64,000 nt of DNA, from positions 123,729,983-123,793,982 of the forward strand of contig OW121742.1 in assembly GCA_933228675.1 (NCBI GenBank), read 5' to 3'. Shown here in pieces: positions 24,011 to 35,939 of this stretch. Made by a program: the position numbers and the translations under genes. Source of the DNA: Stomorhina lunata (lineage: Eukaryota > Arthropoda > Insecta > Diptera > Rhiniidae). Below the pieces are notes generated by a model. The model saw only the letters and a program-made list of their open reading frames with translations, did no database searches and was not told where the DNA came from. How positions within the stretch are numbered: the first letter of the stretch is position 1; each line of letters begins with the position of its first letter.

Positions 24011-24718
24011 TAGGAAAATTTATGAAGAAATTGGCTTAAGTATTTTGAAATGTGTTTAAAATTTAAGAGTTATAACTATTTTTTTTATAGTTACCACTTT
24101 TAATTGTTTTGTTCTTAATTAATAAATGTTGTTTGTGTTAAATAATTTATGGTTTCAATTAAAGATTTTTTTAAATTTTTCAAGCTTAAGATCATGACAA
24201 AGACAAATGTGTTTCTAGAAATTTAAGTTTATATAATATTATTTTAACAAAAAAAAATTTATAGAGCAAATTATAAAAATCATAAATATTAAAGTAATTA
24301 ATTTATTTTTTAAATGTTGTTGTTACTTTTTTCGATGTTGTGCGTAAAATTTAAATAAATTGTTTTTTATAACTATATTTTAAAATAATCAACCACAAAA
24401 TAAAACAAATATTGGCTACAATTGGATAAAGAATTAAGACAAAATTTGTTTAACAAATTTATAAACAAAAAAATCATAATATCACAATATAATTTCATTT
24501 TCAGTGTTGTATGTGTGTGTGCATTATCTCACCCATATAGACAAAAAAATTTCCTGAAATATAAAAAGAAAACAAACAAAATTTAATATCTACAATAAAA
24601 AAAATTCAGACAAAATTTAAAATTTTTTCTAGCCATAAGTGTGTTTTTAAACGTGCAGTTTTTTGTAGTAATTTGAATTTTTGTTCTTGTATTACTATCA
24701 CTTTTCTGTACTACTTAC
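24011..24718. other. AT-rich intron upstream of candidate exon
   Basis: No gene seen. Confidence 0.6.
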
Positions 24719-24758
24719 TCTACATGTGTCTGTGTGTGTGTGTGTGTCTGTTCTGTGA
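24719..24758 (+). promoter_or_regulatory. UG-rich tract 70 nt upstream of candidate exon
   Basis: A (TG)n run (TGTGTCTGTGTGTGTGTGTG) followed by TCTGTTCTGTGACG sits between about 68 and 107 nt before the exon at 24826. Known: CELF/Bruno proteins bind UG-rich RNA next to regulated exons. Autoregulation is inference. Confidence 0.45.
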
Positions 24759-24825
24759 CGAAAAAAATTGAAATTGATATTTAACCAAACATTTTTTTTC
24801 TACCAATTTTTCTGTACTTTTACAG

Positions 24826-24939
24826 ACCGTAAAAATACGTGCAGCTCAAATGATGATGACTGTGATGCTGTGTCAACTTTGAACTGTCGCTGCATCATGA
24901 ACACGGCTGCTACTCACTTACACTTTGCTAAAGCTCATG
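24826..24939 (+). CDS. Candidate exon upstream of bru-3-like RRM2 exon
   Basis: Seen: a 114-nt open segment, richer in GC than its surroundings, preceded by a pyrimidine tract ending TTTTACAG and followed by a GTATAT donor. It starts with two bases of a split codon and ends with one, and the RRM exon at 41937 starts with two. Splicing them gives CAT-GAG-CAT, so the junction encodes Glu and the frame stays open. The reading frame (37 whole codons) contains CSSNDDDCDAVSTLNC and ends MNTAATHLHFAKAH. An in-frame ATG at 24897 could start a short N-terminal leader attached directly to RRM2. Alternatively, the exon is internal. If unspliced, the frame stops at 24957. I do not recognise the peptide as a domain. 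That it belongs to the same gene is inferred from phase, strand and composition. Confidence 0.55.
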
Positions 24940-25739
24940 GTATATGCCAGGATATATAAAGAGCAAATAAACTCTATTTCATGCAATCTCACTCTGTCTC
25001 TCTCCAGTTCACACACAATGACTATGAAATGAAATTAAATGATATGTAACGCATACAAAAATAAATATTTATAAAAATAAAACAACAACAACATTAACAT
25101 TAAAAATAATAAAAAAAAAACAAGAAAAATCAAAAAAATTGCCAACTCAGTTTGATCTTGACCACAGCAGAAAAAATGCAACAACAACATCAATAAAAAT
25201 ATTGTATATTAAAAAATTGAAATTAAATTTTAAATTTTCTACAAAATTTTTATTACCAAAGTTTCTATTCTCATAAATATAATCATGTAAATATTAAAAA
25301 TCTGCTCAAATTAAAAAGATATTTGAAGAAAAGGTGCCTGATTAGCGGTAACTTTTTAAGGATAATCAAACTAAATCAATTAACTAAGAAACCATCAATT
25401 ATTTTAACACAAACCCAAGGAAATTTTGTGATTTAATAAAAATATTATAATAACTATAAACAAAAAGTAACAATAATATTACAGGGACTTCAAAGAATAA
25501 TACAAAAATAATCACTAAAACTAATTAAACAACTACAAATATATATAATAAATTTCTACTCAACCAAGAAAGAGAGTGCGGTATTCAAAGTTTCTAAAAA
25601 ACTAACCACAAACCCCCCAAAAAGTAAGCGAAATACTTAAGAACTATATTATTAAATGGTTGTAATTAAATTCTAGTCTGTGTTTTTATGTTTTAACCAG
25701 CTTACATTAAGTAGTTTCATTAAAGCTTTACCAAAAAAT
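24940..25739. other. Intron downstream of candidate exon
   Basis: It begins with the GTATAT donor. AATAAA occurs at 24966-24971, only 27 nt into the intron, and could act as an alternative poly(A) signal. A pyrimidine-rich 'ctcactctgtctctctccag' at about 24989-25008 looks like a spare acceptor. No downstream open segment was recognised. Confidence 0.45.
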
Positions 25740-26080
25740 AAAAATTTTTATTCAACAAAATCATTTTAAAAATTTTGTCATATATCCTTTTAAAAAAAAA
25801 AATTAATACAACTACAATTTGTTTTTTAACTTCAGTAATGGGACTCAATTAAAAAAATTTTAAAAATTCTTCCATTTCTAGGATCTTGTCATATATCCTT
25901 TTTTTATAATTTAACACAAATCAGCTTAAAACATGTAAATTTCTTCAAATTTTTAAATTTTGTTGCAAATTTCCAAATAAATATAAAACTACATACATTT
26001 TGCACATATCATTTTCCAAACTTATGATGAAACGTTTGATATTCAACTCGAATTTGAATATCTTGCAAAAAGTTACAAAG
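25740..26080 (-). repeat. GGATAT-family units
   Basis: 'gtcatatatccttttaaaa' at 25778 and 'gtcatatatccttttttta' at 25887. They lead directly into array A. Confidence 0.7.
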
Positions 26081-26610
26081 AAACATTTGCCTTTCGTCAA
26101 GTTTCTATAAAAAAATTTGCCTATCGTCATTTTTTATATAGAAAAATATGCCTATCGTCATTTTTTCTATAGAAAAATATGCCTATCGTCATTTTTTCTA
26201 TAGAAAAATATGCCTATCGTCATTTTTTCTATAGAAAAATATGCCTATCGTCATTTTTTCTATAGAAAAATACGCCTATCGTCATTTTTTCTTTAAAAAA
26301 ATTTGCCTATCGTCATTTTTCTTATTAAAAATTTGCCTATCGTCATTTTTTCTTTAGAAAAATTTGTCTTTCGTCATCATTTTTTCAATAGAAAAATTTG
26401 CCTTTCGTCATTTTTTCTAAAGGAAAATGTGCCTTTCGTCATTTTTTCTAAAGGAAAATTTGCCTTACGTCATTTTTTCTAAAGGAGAATTTGCCTTTCG
26501 TTATTTTTTCTATAGAAACATCTGCCTTTCGTAATTTTTTCTAAAGAAAAATTTGCCTTTCATCGTCTTTTCTATAGAAAAATTTACCTATCGCCATTTT
26601 TTCTATAAAT
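26081..26610 (+). repeat. 31-nt minisatellite array A
   Basis: About 17 units. Core TTTTCTATAGAAAA plus 17-nt segment ATATGCCTATCGTCATT. Later units drift to 'gcctttcgtca' and 'ctaaaggaaaa'. Six-frame translations of this region are repeats of KMTIGKFFYR-like words. They arise because 31 is not a multiple of 3, and they are not genes. Confidence 0.95.
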
Positions 26611-29575
26611 TTTCTTTTAAAAAGTCTTTTCTAACGATAACGATTTGCTTACAAGTAGTAGTTTCGTCCTCAGTTTATGAATTTGGAAAATTGTTGATGA
26701 AATATTTTTTGTTTTTAGATTTTTTCATATATCCTTTTTCGAAAATTTTTCAAAATCTTCCTACAATATTCCAAAATATTTTCTCGTTATGAGTCAGCCA
26801 AAAATTTATAAAGTTTTTGGATTGATTAATGTGCTATCTATATATTCTTTTTTCAAAAATATTAAAAAATTTCTCGAAAAAATAAAAAAAAATATTTTTG
26901 TATTCTTTTTCAAAAAAAATTAAATTTGTTTAAATATTTAATTTTTATAATGAAACCTATCTCAGTAAATTTAAGAGTTAATTTTTATTTTTTCTATGTT
27001 TTGTACCTTTTCTTTGCATTTACCTTTTTTCCAAAAATCTATAAAAAATAATCACGCTTTAGCCATTAACATTATTCCTGTCGAGACGCTACTTAGGTTT
27101 TCAAAGTCATTTCTATACAAATTTTAAAAATATTTCTATAAGTAAACGCCATATTTTCTCATCTATTTTGAGAAGCTAAAATTATAAAGATAATGATTGT
27201 AAATGAAACCATTGACCTTTTGTATTTAATAGTAAAAAAGATCAGGGGAAATTGCTAACAATAGATTTTAATCTATAAAAGAAAACTTGTATGTCCTCAC
27301 TTTAAAAATGATAAAGGATAATTATATATTTTTTCCTATTAAAAAAAAGGAAAGACAGTGAGTGAAATCTATTAACTCTTTTTAACTTATATTTTTAATA
27401 TCCGTTTTCTGTTTTAGTTTTATCCTTTTTTTATTTAATACGCCTTAAACCTTTTCAATTTTCCTAACTAATTTTTTGAGCTTGAGCTGTAGGAGTAGTA
27501 TAGAAAAAAATCTATTTAAAATTAAAAGAATGAAAGTCAAAAACTTTTATCCTTTTCAATATTAATTAACACTTCAATTCCATAAGGCATAAGAAAACTT
27601 TTGATGCTTGGTTTCCGGCCATGAAAACCTCATAACTTTTGTAGAAGGATATTCTGACTAAGACAAGAAAATGGGGAAAACAAAGATTATTTTCTATTAA
27701 GACCTAAAGAAAATAAACTTGTAAATATTTTATTAGATTCAAAAATTTTCTTGCTTTCTGTTCTCTCAAAAATTAACGTGCGGTAATGCTTTAGCAAATA
27801 TTTTAAGTAAACAGCCTAAAAGTCTATTATAGATTTTTGTAAGTCTTGAAAAAGGGGAGAAATATTTGTAAACAGCCTGAAATTATGCTTTGTTTTTTAT
27901 TGTTAGACTTTAAAAGGAATAACTGATGCTGACACTAATTAACAATTATATGTAGTTTTAGCTTTGAAACATTCAAAATATTTACGCATTCTTGAGAGTA
28001 AAAGAAGGCCCAAGTATTTACAAGGATAATAACTAATTTACTTAACCCCTTAACATTACAGGCTTTTTTGAGCAGCAACACCCTGCAAAAATGTTTAGAT
28101 GGGTGATTGCTTCTTTCAACTGTTAGACACTTTAGCTTATTTAAACTTAGAAAATGCGCTGACAAATGTCAAATACTTTCATGGCAATTTTTCAAGGATA
28201 TTCGCCCCCTTTGAATTCTGCACTATGGGGTAAAAATAGAGAAAAATAAAACAGAATGAATCAAAAAACATTTAAGAAATTATTTTAAATTGTGGCGGAC
28301 AAGCCCGTCATTATCAAATTTAGGTTTGCGGGTGATAATTCGCCCTATCCATTTAAGGGCTTTAAAAATTTAATAAAGTACAGCGAGGACATGAATGAGC
28401 TCAATTTTTTTTCAAAAAGGTGTAAAAAGAAGAAAATTTTTTGAAACTAAAACGAATATTAGGTACAAAAATTAATGCTTGTCCCATTGTGCTTTGTCTG
28501 TGTAATAAAAACAGGACCCCAAGGATCAAGTATTTGTCTGTAATATAAAACAAGTCACTTTTTAAAATGTTCTATCAAAAATACTAAGAAATATAAACGA
28601 TAGAAATATATTTTTCTAAATGACAATATTTAGTGAAAGCCTCAGCATCGGTAACAAACAGTTGGAAAATATGGTGTCAGTGAATTATCACAACTCATAT
28701 ATATAAAACAATTTTATACAATTTACTACACTTTTGCTTACAAACACACGCAAAGACTCATACCAGCACCTTAATGCTCCAATGAAGATGATGATGCTGC
28801 TGTGTCACGAAGTAAAGAGAGAGCGCAAGTTTTATTTGAACTTTTGACAATTGTCTTAAAGTACCGCAATTGTTTTTAGTTAAACTCCTTCATTCCTAGA
28901 CTTGACTCTTGTCTTTGACTCCTCCTTGGTGACACATCTTCATCGAGCTATTTAAATCCCTTCGGGGAATAATAAGAAAATGAAGCTCATTGTGATAAAA
29001 AGAAAAGGATAATTTTAAGTTTTCCCTACTCTACTCACTTCTTTCATCTATATATCCTGACAAACAAAGTCTCCTTAAATGCTGCTGCTGTCTTGACTGC
29101 TGCTTTGGCATCTTGAAAATGTCATTTATGAATTCACGTATTTCTTTGAAAAGAAAAAAAAACTACCATAAGACTTTTAAGAAAAGTCAAACTTGTGAAG
29201 GTTATGAAATGACAAAACAGTTAATTTTTTTCTATACATTTGTCTGTTACTGCTATTTTAGTTAAATTGTAGGCAATAATATAAAAAAAGAACGTGAATG
29301 CATTAGTAAAGGCTGGAGAAATTGAAAGAAATTCAATTGAAATGAAATTGTTTTGTACCAAAATTATTAAAACAGTAAAGATCATAAAAATTCAATTGAA
29401 ATACAATTGGAAAATAAAACTAAAGCATACTCTAAGAAGTTAAGACATTTTAAAAACAGATGCCTACTTTAAGGCTTTAAAATTATTGAAATATTAAAGT
29501 ATATGTTAAGGCTAACGTAAAGTGTATGTAACTGTATTATTATTTAGACCAGAAAATTATAACTCCCGTCAATCA
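26611..29575. other. Intronic DNA, no gene seen
   Basis: One GGATAT-family word at 26726 and tandem T-rich stretches to 26960, then mixed-complexity intron. The frame at 27935-28165 (minus) shows no recognisable domain. Confidence 0.55.
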
Positions 29576-30760
29576 AATTGACGGAAGCTTTTAATTTCTA
29601 TACAAAAGTGATGAGAAGTCAAGTTTTCTTTAAAAAAGTAAGGTCAAGATATTTCTTAGAAAAGTTGAAGATAGATCAAGTTTTCTATAGAAAAGTTGAC
29701 GAAAGATCGAGTTTTCTTTAGAAAAGTTGTCAAAATGTAAAATTTTCTTTAGAAAAGTCGACGAAAGGTCAAGATTTCATTATAAAAGTTGACGAAATGT
29801 CAAGTTTTCTCTAGAAAAGTTGGCGAAAGGTCAAGTTTTCTTTAGAAAAGTTGACGAAAGGTCAAATTTTCTTTAGAAAAGTTGACGATTAGTCAAGTTT
29901 TTTTTTGGAAAAGTTGACGAAAAGTCAAGTTTTCTTTAGAAAAGTTGACGAAAAGTCAAGTTTTCTTTAGCAAAGTTGACGTAAGTTTAAGTTTTCTTTA
30001 GAAAAGTTGACGAAAGGTCAGGTTTTTTTTAGAAACGTTGACGAAAGGTCAGGTTTTCTTTAGAAAAGTTGACGAAAGGTCAAGTTTTCTCTAGAAAAGT
30101 TGACGAAAGGTCAAGCTTTCTTTAGAAAAGTTTACGAAAGGTCAAATTTTCTTTAAAAAAGTTGACGAATTGTTCAATTTTTTTTTAGAAAAGTTGACGA
30201 AAAGTCAAGTTTTCTTTAGAAAAGTTGACGAAAAGTCAAGTTTTCTTTAGCAAAGTTGACGTGAGTTTAAGTTTTCTTTAGAAAAGTTGACGAAAGGTCA
30301 GGTTTTCTTTAGAAACGTTGACGAAAAGTCAGGTTTTCTTTAGAAAAGTTGATGAAAAGTCCAGGTCTCTTTAGAAAAGTAGACGAAGTTTTGTTTAGAA
30401 AAGTTGACGAAAAGTCAAATTTTCTTTGAAAAGTTAACGAAAGGTCAAGTTTTCTTTAGAAAAGTTGACGAAAGGTCAAGTTTTTTTTGAAAAAGTTGGC
30501 GAAAGGCCAAATTTTCTTTAGAAAAGTTTATGAAAGGTCAAGTTTTTTTTTAGAAAAATTGACCAAATGTCAAGTTTTGTTTAGAAAAGTTCACAAAAGG
30601 TAAAACTATTTCTTTACAAAAATTGGCGAAAGGCCAAGGTTTCTTTAGAAAAGTTGGCGAAAGGCCAAATTATATTTAGAAAAGTTGATGAAAGGTCCAG
30701 TTCTCTTTAAAAAAGTTGTTGATGAAAGGACACATTTTCTATATAGAACTAACTAAGATT
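29576..30760 (-). repeat. 31-nt minisatellite array B (opposite orientation)
   Basis: About 38 units. Core TTTTCTTTAGAAAA plus segment GTTGACGAAAGGTCAAG. The segment is a relative of the reverse complement of the array D segment (TGACGAAAGG is shared), so this array runs opposite to arrays A, D, F and G. Units are more diverged, with single-base indels towards both ends, which suggests greater age. Confidence 0.93.
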
Positions 30761-32924
30761 TTTTAAAGCAGAACTCAAAATCTTAAAGAAAGTCTTATAT
30801 AATTTTGGTTTTTTGGTAAAAGGATATATGAATGTATCCCGAAAAACACAAAATTTAACACAAATGTTATTTAATTTGTTAATAACGATTAGATCTACAC
30901 ATTGTTAGCCAATTTTTTGGTACAAACTATTATTTTTTTAAAAAAATATATATGAGCAAATTTTTCTTAGCGAAAGATTTTTTAAAAATTTTATCAAATT
31001 CATTGAATATGACTTAAAAGACGTGTTGTAAGTATGTTTTTTTTTTCATTTTTAATTAAACACGAAAATTTTGAGAAATTTTAAGACAAAAAAATCTAAA
31101 AAGGCAATTTAAATCAAAAGAATTTTTCTTACAGTCAACGTTTGCCCATATTAATTAGCTTTTAAATATTTACATACACCTTTTTAAGTAAGCCTTCAAA
31201 TGGAATTTAATAAAAAATTCTTAATTTCCTTCCATTTCTAACACTTCAAAGTGTATTTTATAGCCCCTCCCTTACCTCCAATTAAGTTTAATTAAGTTAA
31301 TTACATACATTAGAATACCTTTTTGTCTAAAAATTTCAATTACATTTCGGTTTAACAAACATGAGCTACAATTTGGAGCTTAGGAAAATTATATCAGAAA
31401 CAACTGCCTGTTTTTAGGCTTTATAGTTAAAGTAAAAGTAAACATTCGTTTATTTACTGTTCTATATCATAATTTATTTAAAGCTACTGTCTTTTTTCTT
31501 GATTTTATAGCTAATTTAACTAATTAGTATAACGAAGAATGTGGCAAAGAGAATATTTAGGTTTCTATTCAATCAAATACTGTAAATAAAGAAAACCTCT
31601 AGATTTTATTAGACCATATGTTTGTGATAGTCCTGAAACATTTATGTTATGTATGAGTATTGCAAACATTTTCTAATTAATTAAACAAATTGAAAAACAC
31701 ATACACAAAACTAAAAATAATAAAATACCCGTAAAGTTTAATAACTAACGCATGTTCAAAGAACCTGAATAGTCAATATAACCAATACTCTTGCATTGGG
31801 AAATTTATTTACAAAAGACACGAGTTTTAGAGTGATAGAACTCCCCCGCAATTCAACAAATCAACTAAGAACACGCAATTTCTCTATATAAAATAAAATA
31901 TTTAACATTAAAACTATCTATCATTTCAACTCAAAAAGGACTCTCTCAAAACAACACACATGCATACATTAGTCAAAACACTTTCATTTCATTTTGAAAC
32001 TCTTTAGATTTTATTATAGAATATTAAAGAAATCTCATTTCAATTAATCAACCACAAAATAACATTTGTAATTAAAATTTCATTAGATTACAAAGAACAA
32101 AAAAAGGCCTGTGAGAAGGGAAATATATTGAATGATAAATTTGTGTAAGTCCTTAGGTAAATATTAGGCACGAATACCTTTTAGTCTTAATAACCTTAAA
32201 CATAAAAAATGTGATTTCTATTACATAATTCATTACTCTCGGCTGAATATTATTTAAAATATGAATATAACGTGTAAAGTAATTTAAGTTTTAATTATTT
32301 ATTATATCAGGAGTTTTATTAAGGAAAACAAGTAAAAAGTGTTCACATAAAATCCGGACAGAGTCTCAAGTATTAAAATAAGAAATTTTAAAGATAACAA
32401 CTCGTTTTCTATACTTTTCCCATTATTCTGACAAAAAAAATCCCTTAACTTCAACAACTTTTAGTCATGATAAAGACGTTATATAAGTAAGGGCCGAATT
32501 TTTTGTGATCTACTTTTTATTCTACTTTAGTTTAAATTTATTTAAATTTCTTCTCTTTGTGGTTGTGGTAAAATTTAAGATTTTTGAAATCTTAATAGGC
32601 TATACTTCAAATTTTGTGTGTTTTCAAAATTATTATAATTATTAATTAAATGTTTGACTTCCAAGTATAACTTGTTTGTCAAGTATTTGCATAATTATTG
32701 TCCTAAAATCAAAAATTGAATATATCTAAATAAATTATTTAACAGGCTTTAATTAAGCAAAAATCAAAAAAGTTTTAATACAAATTTTGTTTAAAGATTT
32801 TTTTCATATATCCCTTTTTTAAACTTTGTATATTTTAATCAAAATTTTGCTAACTGTTGAGTAATTATTAAAAAAATCGTATTTGCTTTTGGAAAGACAC
32901 ATATTTTTTCACAAAAAATAAATA
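30761..32924. other. Intronic DNA, no gene seen
   Basis: GGATAT-family words occur at 30822 (forward) and 32806 (reverse). The remainder is AT-rich unique sequence. Confidence 0.55.
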
Positions 32925-33818
32925 TTTTTTATAAAAAAAAATTCCGATAAAAATTTTTGAAAAAAAAATTTTCGATAGAAATATTTTTTCTATAGAAAAA
33001 TTTTCGATAGAAATATTTTTCTATAGAAAATTTTTCGAAAGAAATATTTTTCTATAGAAAATTTTTGGAAAGAAATATTTTTCTATACAAAAATTTTCGA
33101 AAGAAGTATTTTTCTATAGAAAAATTTTCAATAGAAATAATTTTCTATAGAAAAATTTTCCGTAGAAATATTTTTTTATAGAAAAATTTTCCGTAGAAAT
33201 ATTTTTTTATAGAAAAATTTTCCATAGAAATATTTTTTTTTTATAGAAACATCTTCGATAGAAATATTTTTCGATAGGAAAATTTCCATAGAAATATTTT
33301 TCTATAGAAAAATTTTCAATAGAAATATTTTTCTTTAGCAAAATTTTCGAAAGAAATATTTTCTATAGAAAAATTTTCGAAGGAAATATTTTTCTATAGA
33401 AAAATTTTCCGTTGAAATATTTTTTTGTATAAAAATTTTCCATAGAAATATTTTCTTATAGAAACATTTTCGATAGAAATATTTTTCTATAGAAAATTTT
33501 TCGAAAGAAATATTTTTCTATAGAAAATTTTTCGGAAGAAATATTTTTCTATAGAAAAATTGTCGATAGAAATATTTTTCTATAGAATAATTTCCGATAG
33601 AAATATTTTTCTATAGAAAAATTTTCGATAGAAATATTTTTCTATACAAAAATTTTCGATAGAAATATTTTTCTATAGAAAAATTTGCGATAGAAATATT
33701 TTTCTATAAAAAAATTTTCGATAGAAATATTTTTCTATAGAAAAATTTTCGATAGAAATATTTTTCTATAGAAAAATTTTCGATAGAAATATTTTTCTAT
33801 AGAAAAATGATCACCAAA
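32925..33818 (+). repeat. 31-nt minisatellite array C
   Basis: About 29 units. Core TTTTCTATAGAAAA plus segment ATTTTCGATAGAAATAT. Units 33600-33810 are nearly identical, and earlier ones vary (tttccgtag, tttcgaaag). A two-unit outlier occurs at 34186-34242. Confidence 0.95.
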
Positions 33819-34610
33819 AACTAGCTTACATTATGTAATCTTTATCATTTTTTTAAAATTTCTTATCAACTTTTGAAAACTTTTATTATTTCAAGACTTG
33901 TTCATATATCCTTTTTTGGAAATATTTCTAAAATCAGCCCACAATTTTTAGTTTTATCCGAAATATATGAATTTATTATAAAACGCGAGTAATTTAAGGT
34001 TTTACGGATTTCCACCTTATATCCTTTTTAACTAGTAAATATTTGTTTCCAAAAAAAATTGCTCATAACCAGTAGTTTTGACTCTTAAATATACTCAATA
34101 GCAAATTTTTAAGATTCTTTGCTATTCAAAGAAATTTCCCTCAAATCTTTTTTTAATTTTTACTTCATATATTAAATACTTTTCTATACAAAAATTTTCG
34201 ATAGAAATATTTTTCTATAGAAAAATTTTCGATAGAAAAATGTTTGCCTAAAATCAGCTTACATTTTGTAATCTTGAATAATTTTTTTCAAATTTCTGAA
34301 CAATTTTAAAAAACTGTTATTATTTCAGGACTCATTCATATATCCTTTTTTGAAAATAATTCTAAAATCAGCCCACAATTCGTAGTTTTATCTGAAATGT
34401 ATGAATTTATTATAAAACGCGAATAATACTAGGGCTTACGGATTTCCACCTTATATCCTTTTGAACAAAAAAAAAAAATATTTTTTCGCCAAAAAATTGC
34501 CTACAACTAGTAATTTTTACCCTTTATTACACTCAATAGTAAATTTTTTAATTTTATTGTTATTCAAAAAAATTTTCCTCATATCCTTTTTTTAATATTT
34601 AATTTGTAAA
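33819..34610 (-). repeat. 434-nt tandem duplication with GGATAT words
   Basis: The segment 33825-34070 recurs at 34259-34500 with about 434-nt offset: 'aaatcagcccacaatt' at 33931 and 34365; 'acggatttccaccttatatcctttt' at about 34001 and 34436. The duplicated unit also includes the edge of array C, explaining the stray 31-nt units at 34186-34242. Confidence 0.88.
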
Positions 34611-35715
34611 TATTTTTTTCTTCTCTTACCTTTTTCCACACAAATTTAACCTCTAAAATTAAAGCCTTTCGAATGATATTTTGTCCATCACCCTTTTTGC
34701 CCCCAAAGACTCTAATATCTAACATAATCTACTAAAGTTTAGCAACAAAGTTCAATACCTTTTTCAAACCAGTCAAACCAAAGGTTATGAAATTGGAAAC
34801 AATTTGAAAAAACAGAAAAAAATTTTCAAGTTTTGTTTTGAAACAAATAAAACTATTAAAACAGTAAATAAAACCATAAATACTTGCAAAAACAAACCCC
34901 AAAAAAGAAATAAAGGAAACTCAATAATATAGTTAAGGATATGACAAAAATATCAGGACAACATATGGTGGTTAGCTAAAAAAGACCTACAAGTAAATTG
35001 GCTAAATAATTGACAATTGCCGGAGAGAAGCCAAGAATAACACATGTGTTAAGTTCCCATAAAAGGAAAATTGCTTAAGACAAAGTTTGTTTTAAAGATA
35101 AGCCAAGGAAATATATTTTTAGGATATTTATACAGAAAGCCTTAAGGATAAAACAATACCATAACATAAAAATTGTATAACGTTAGGCTATTAATGTAAA
35201 TGCATTTACAACACCTTGTGTTTTTTGGAAAAAGGTATCCAGAAACAAATCAAAACACCTTAATTTCCAAAACCACCTCCAATCTATAAACACAAGCCTT
35301 TAAGGACAAATTAAGATTGGCCAAAAAAAAAAACTATCCAATAGCAACAACGAGAAAAAAGGGGACATAAAAGGACAAAACTATAGTAATAAAAATGTAA
35401 AGCACGTTTTCTTGTCTATGTTATAGACACGGTACATGTGACTTGTGTGCACCAAGGTGCACTGGAAAGTTCAAAAGTGAAGTTAAGAGTTAAGTGCCAT
35501 ACAATACGTGGCTAGAGCCTGCTTATAATGACAATAAAGGATTCTTTTTACTCGAAACAGATAGATAGAGGGATAACAGTGTGGGTCAGCAATTACCATG
35601 TTGCAGAGGTGGATAACGCTTACACCTTCAACTTTTCCATAGAAAATTATTTCCAAATTCAGGGCCAATTTGTCTATGTGTTTTAAGCGTATTACGTCCG
35701 TCGTGATATAGTAGT
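34611..35715. other. Intronic DNA of mixed complexity
   Basis: Contains a perfect 7-bp hairpin with an AA loop at 35447-35462 (GTGCACC-AA-GGTGCAC). The frame 35483-35668 (minus) is not supported as a gene. Confidence 0.5.
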
Positions 35716-35935
35716 TTGTGATGACTCAGCAGATCAAGATGACTCAGCACTTTAAAGAGACCACGCACTTTAAAATGACTCAACAATTCAGGATGACTCA
35801 GCAGTTTGAGGACAACTCAGCATTTTTAGAATGACTTAAAAGTTTTAGATGACCCAGCACTTTTACAATGCTTTAGGAGTTTTAGAATGATACAGCAGTT
35901 TTATTGTGACTCAGCAGTTTTAGAACGACTTGGCA
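35716..35935 (+). repeat. Cluster of TGACTCAGCA sites
   Basis: Exact TGACTCAGCA occurs at 35722, 35740, 35794 and 35907. One- or two-base variants occur at 35776 (TGACTCAACA), 35814 (AACTCAGCA), 35850 (TGACCCAGCA) and 35888 (TGATACAGCA). The spacers read 'gttttagaa' or 'ctttaaa'. This is an irregular short tandem repeat of about 18-28 nt. The core matches AP-1 (TGACTCA) and CncC/Maf antioxidant-response (TGACnnnGC) sites. Whether it is bound is unknown. Confidence 0.75.
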
Positions 35936-35939
35936 TATA

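Noticed and set aside
24966..24971. AATAAA just after the candidate exon as a true poly(A) site
   Set aside because: In AT-rich DNA the hexamer is common, and no GU-rich downstream element follows closely. Noted only as a possibility.
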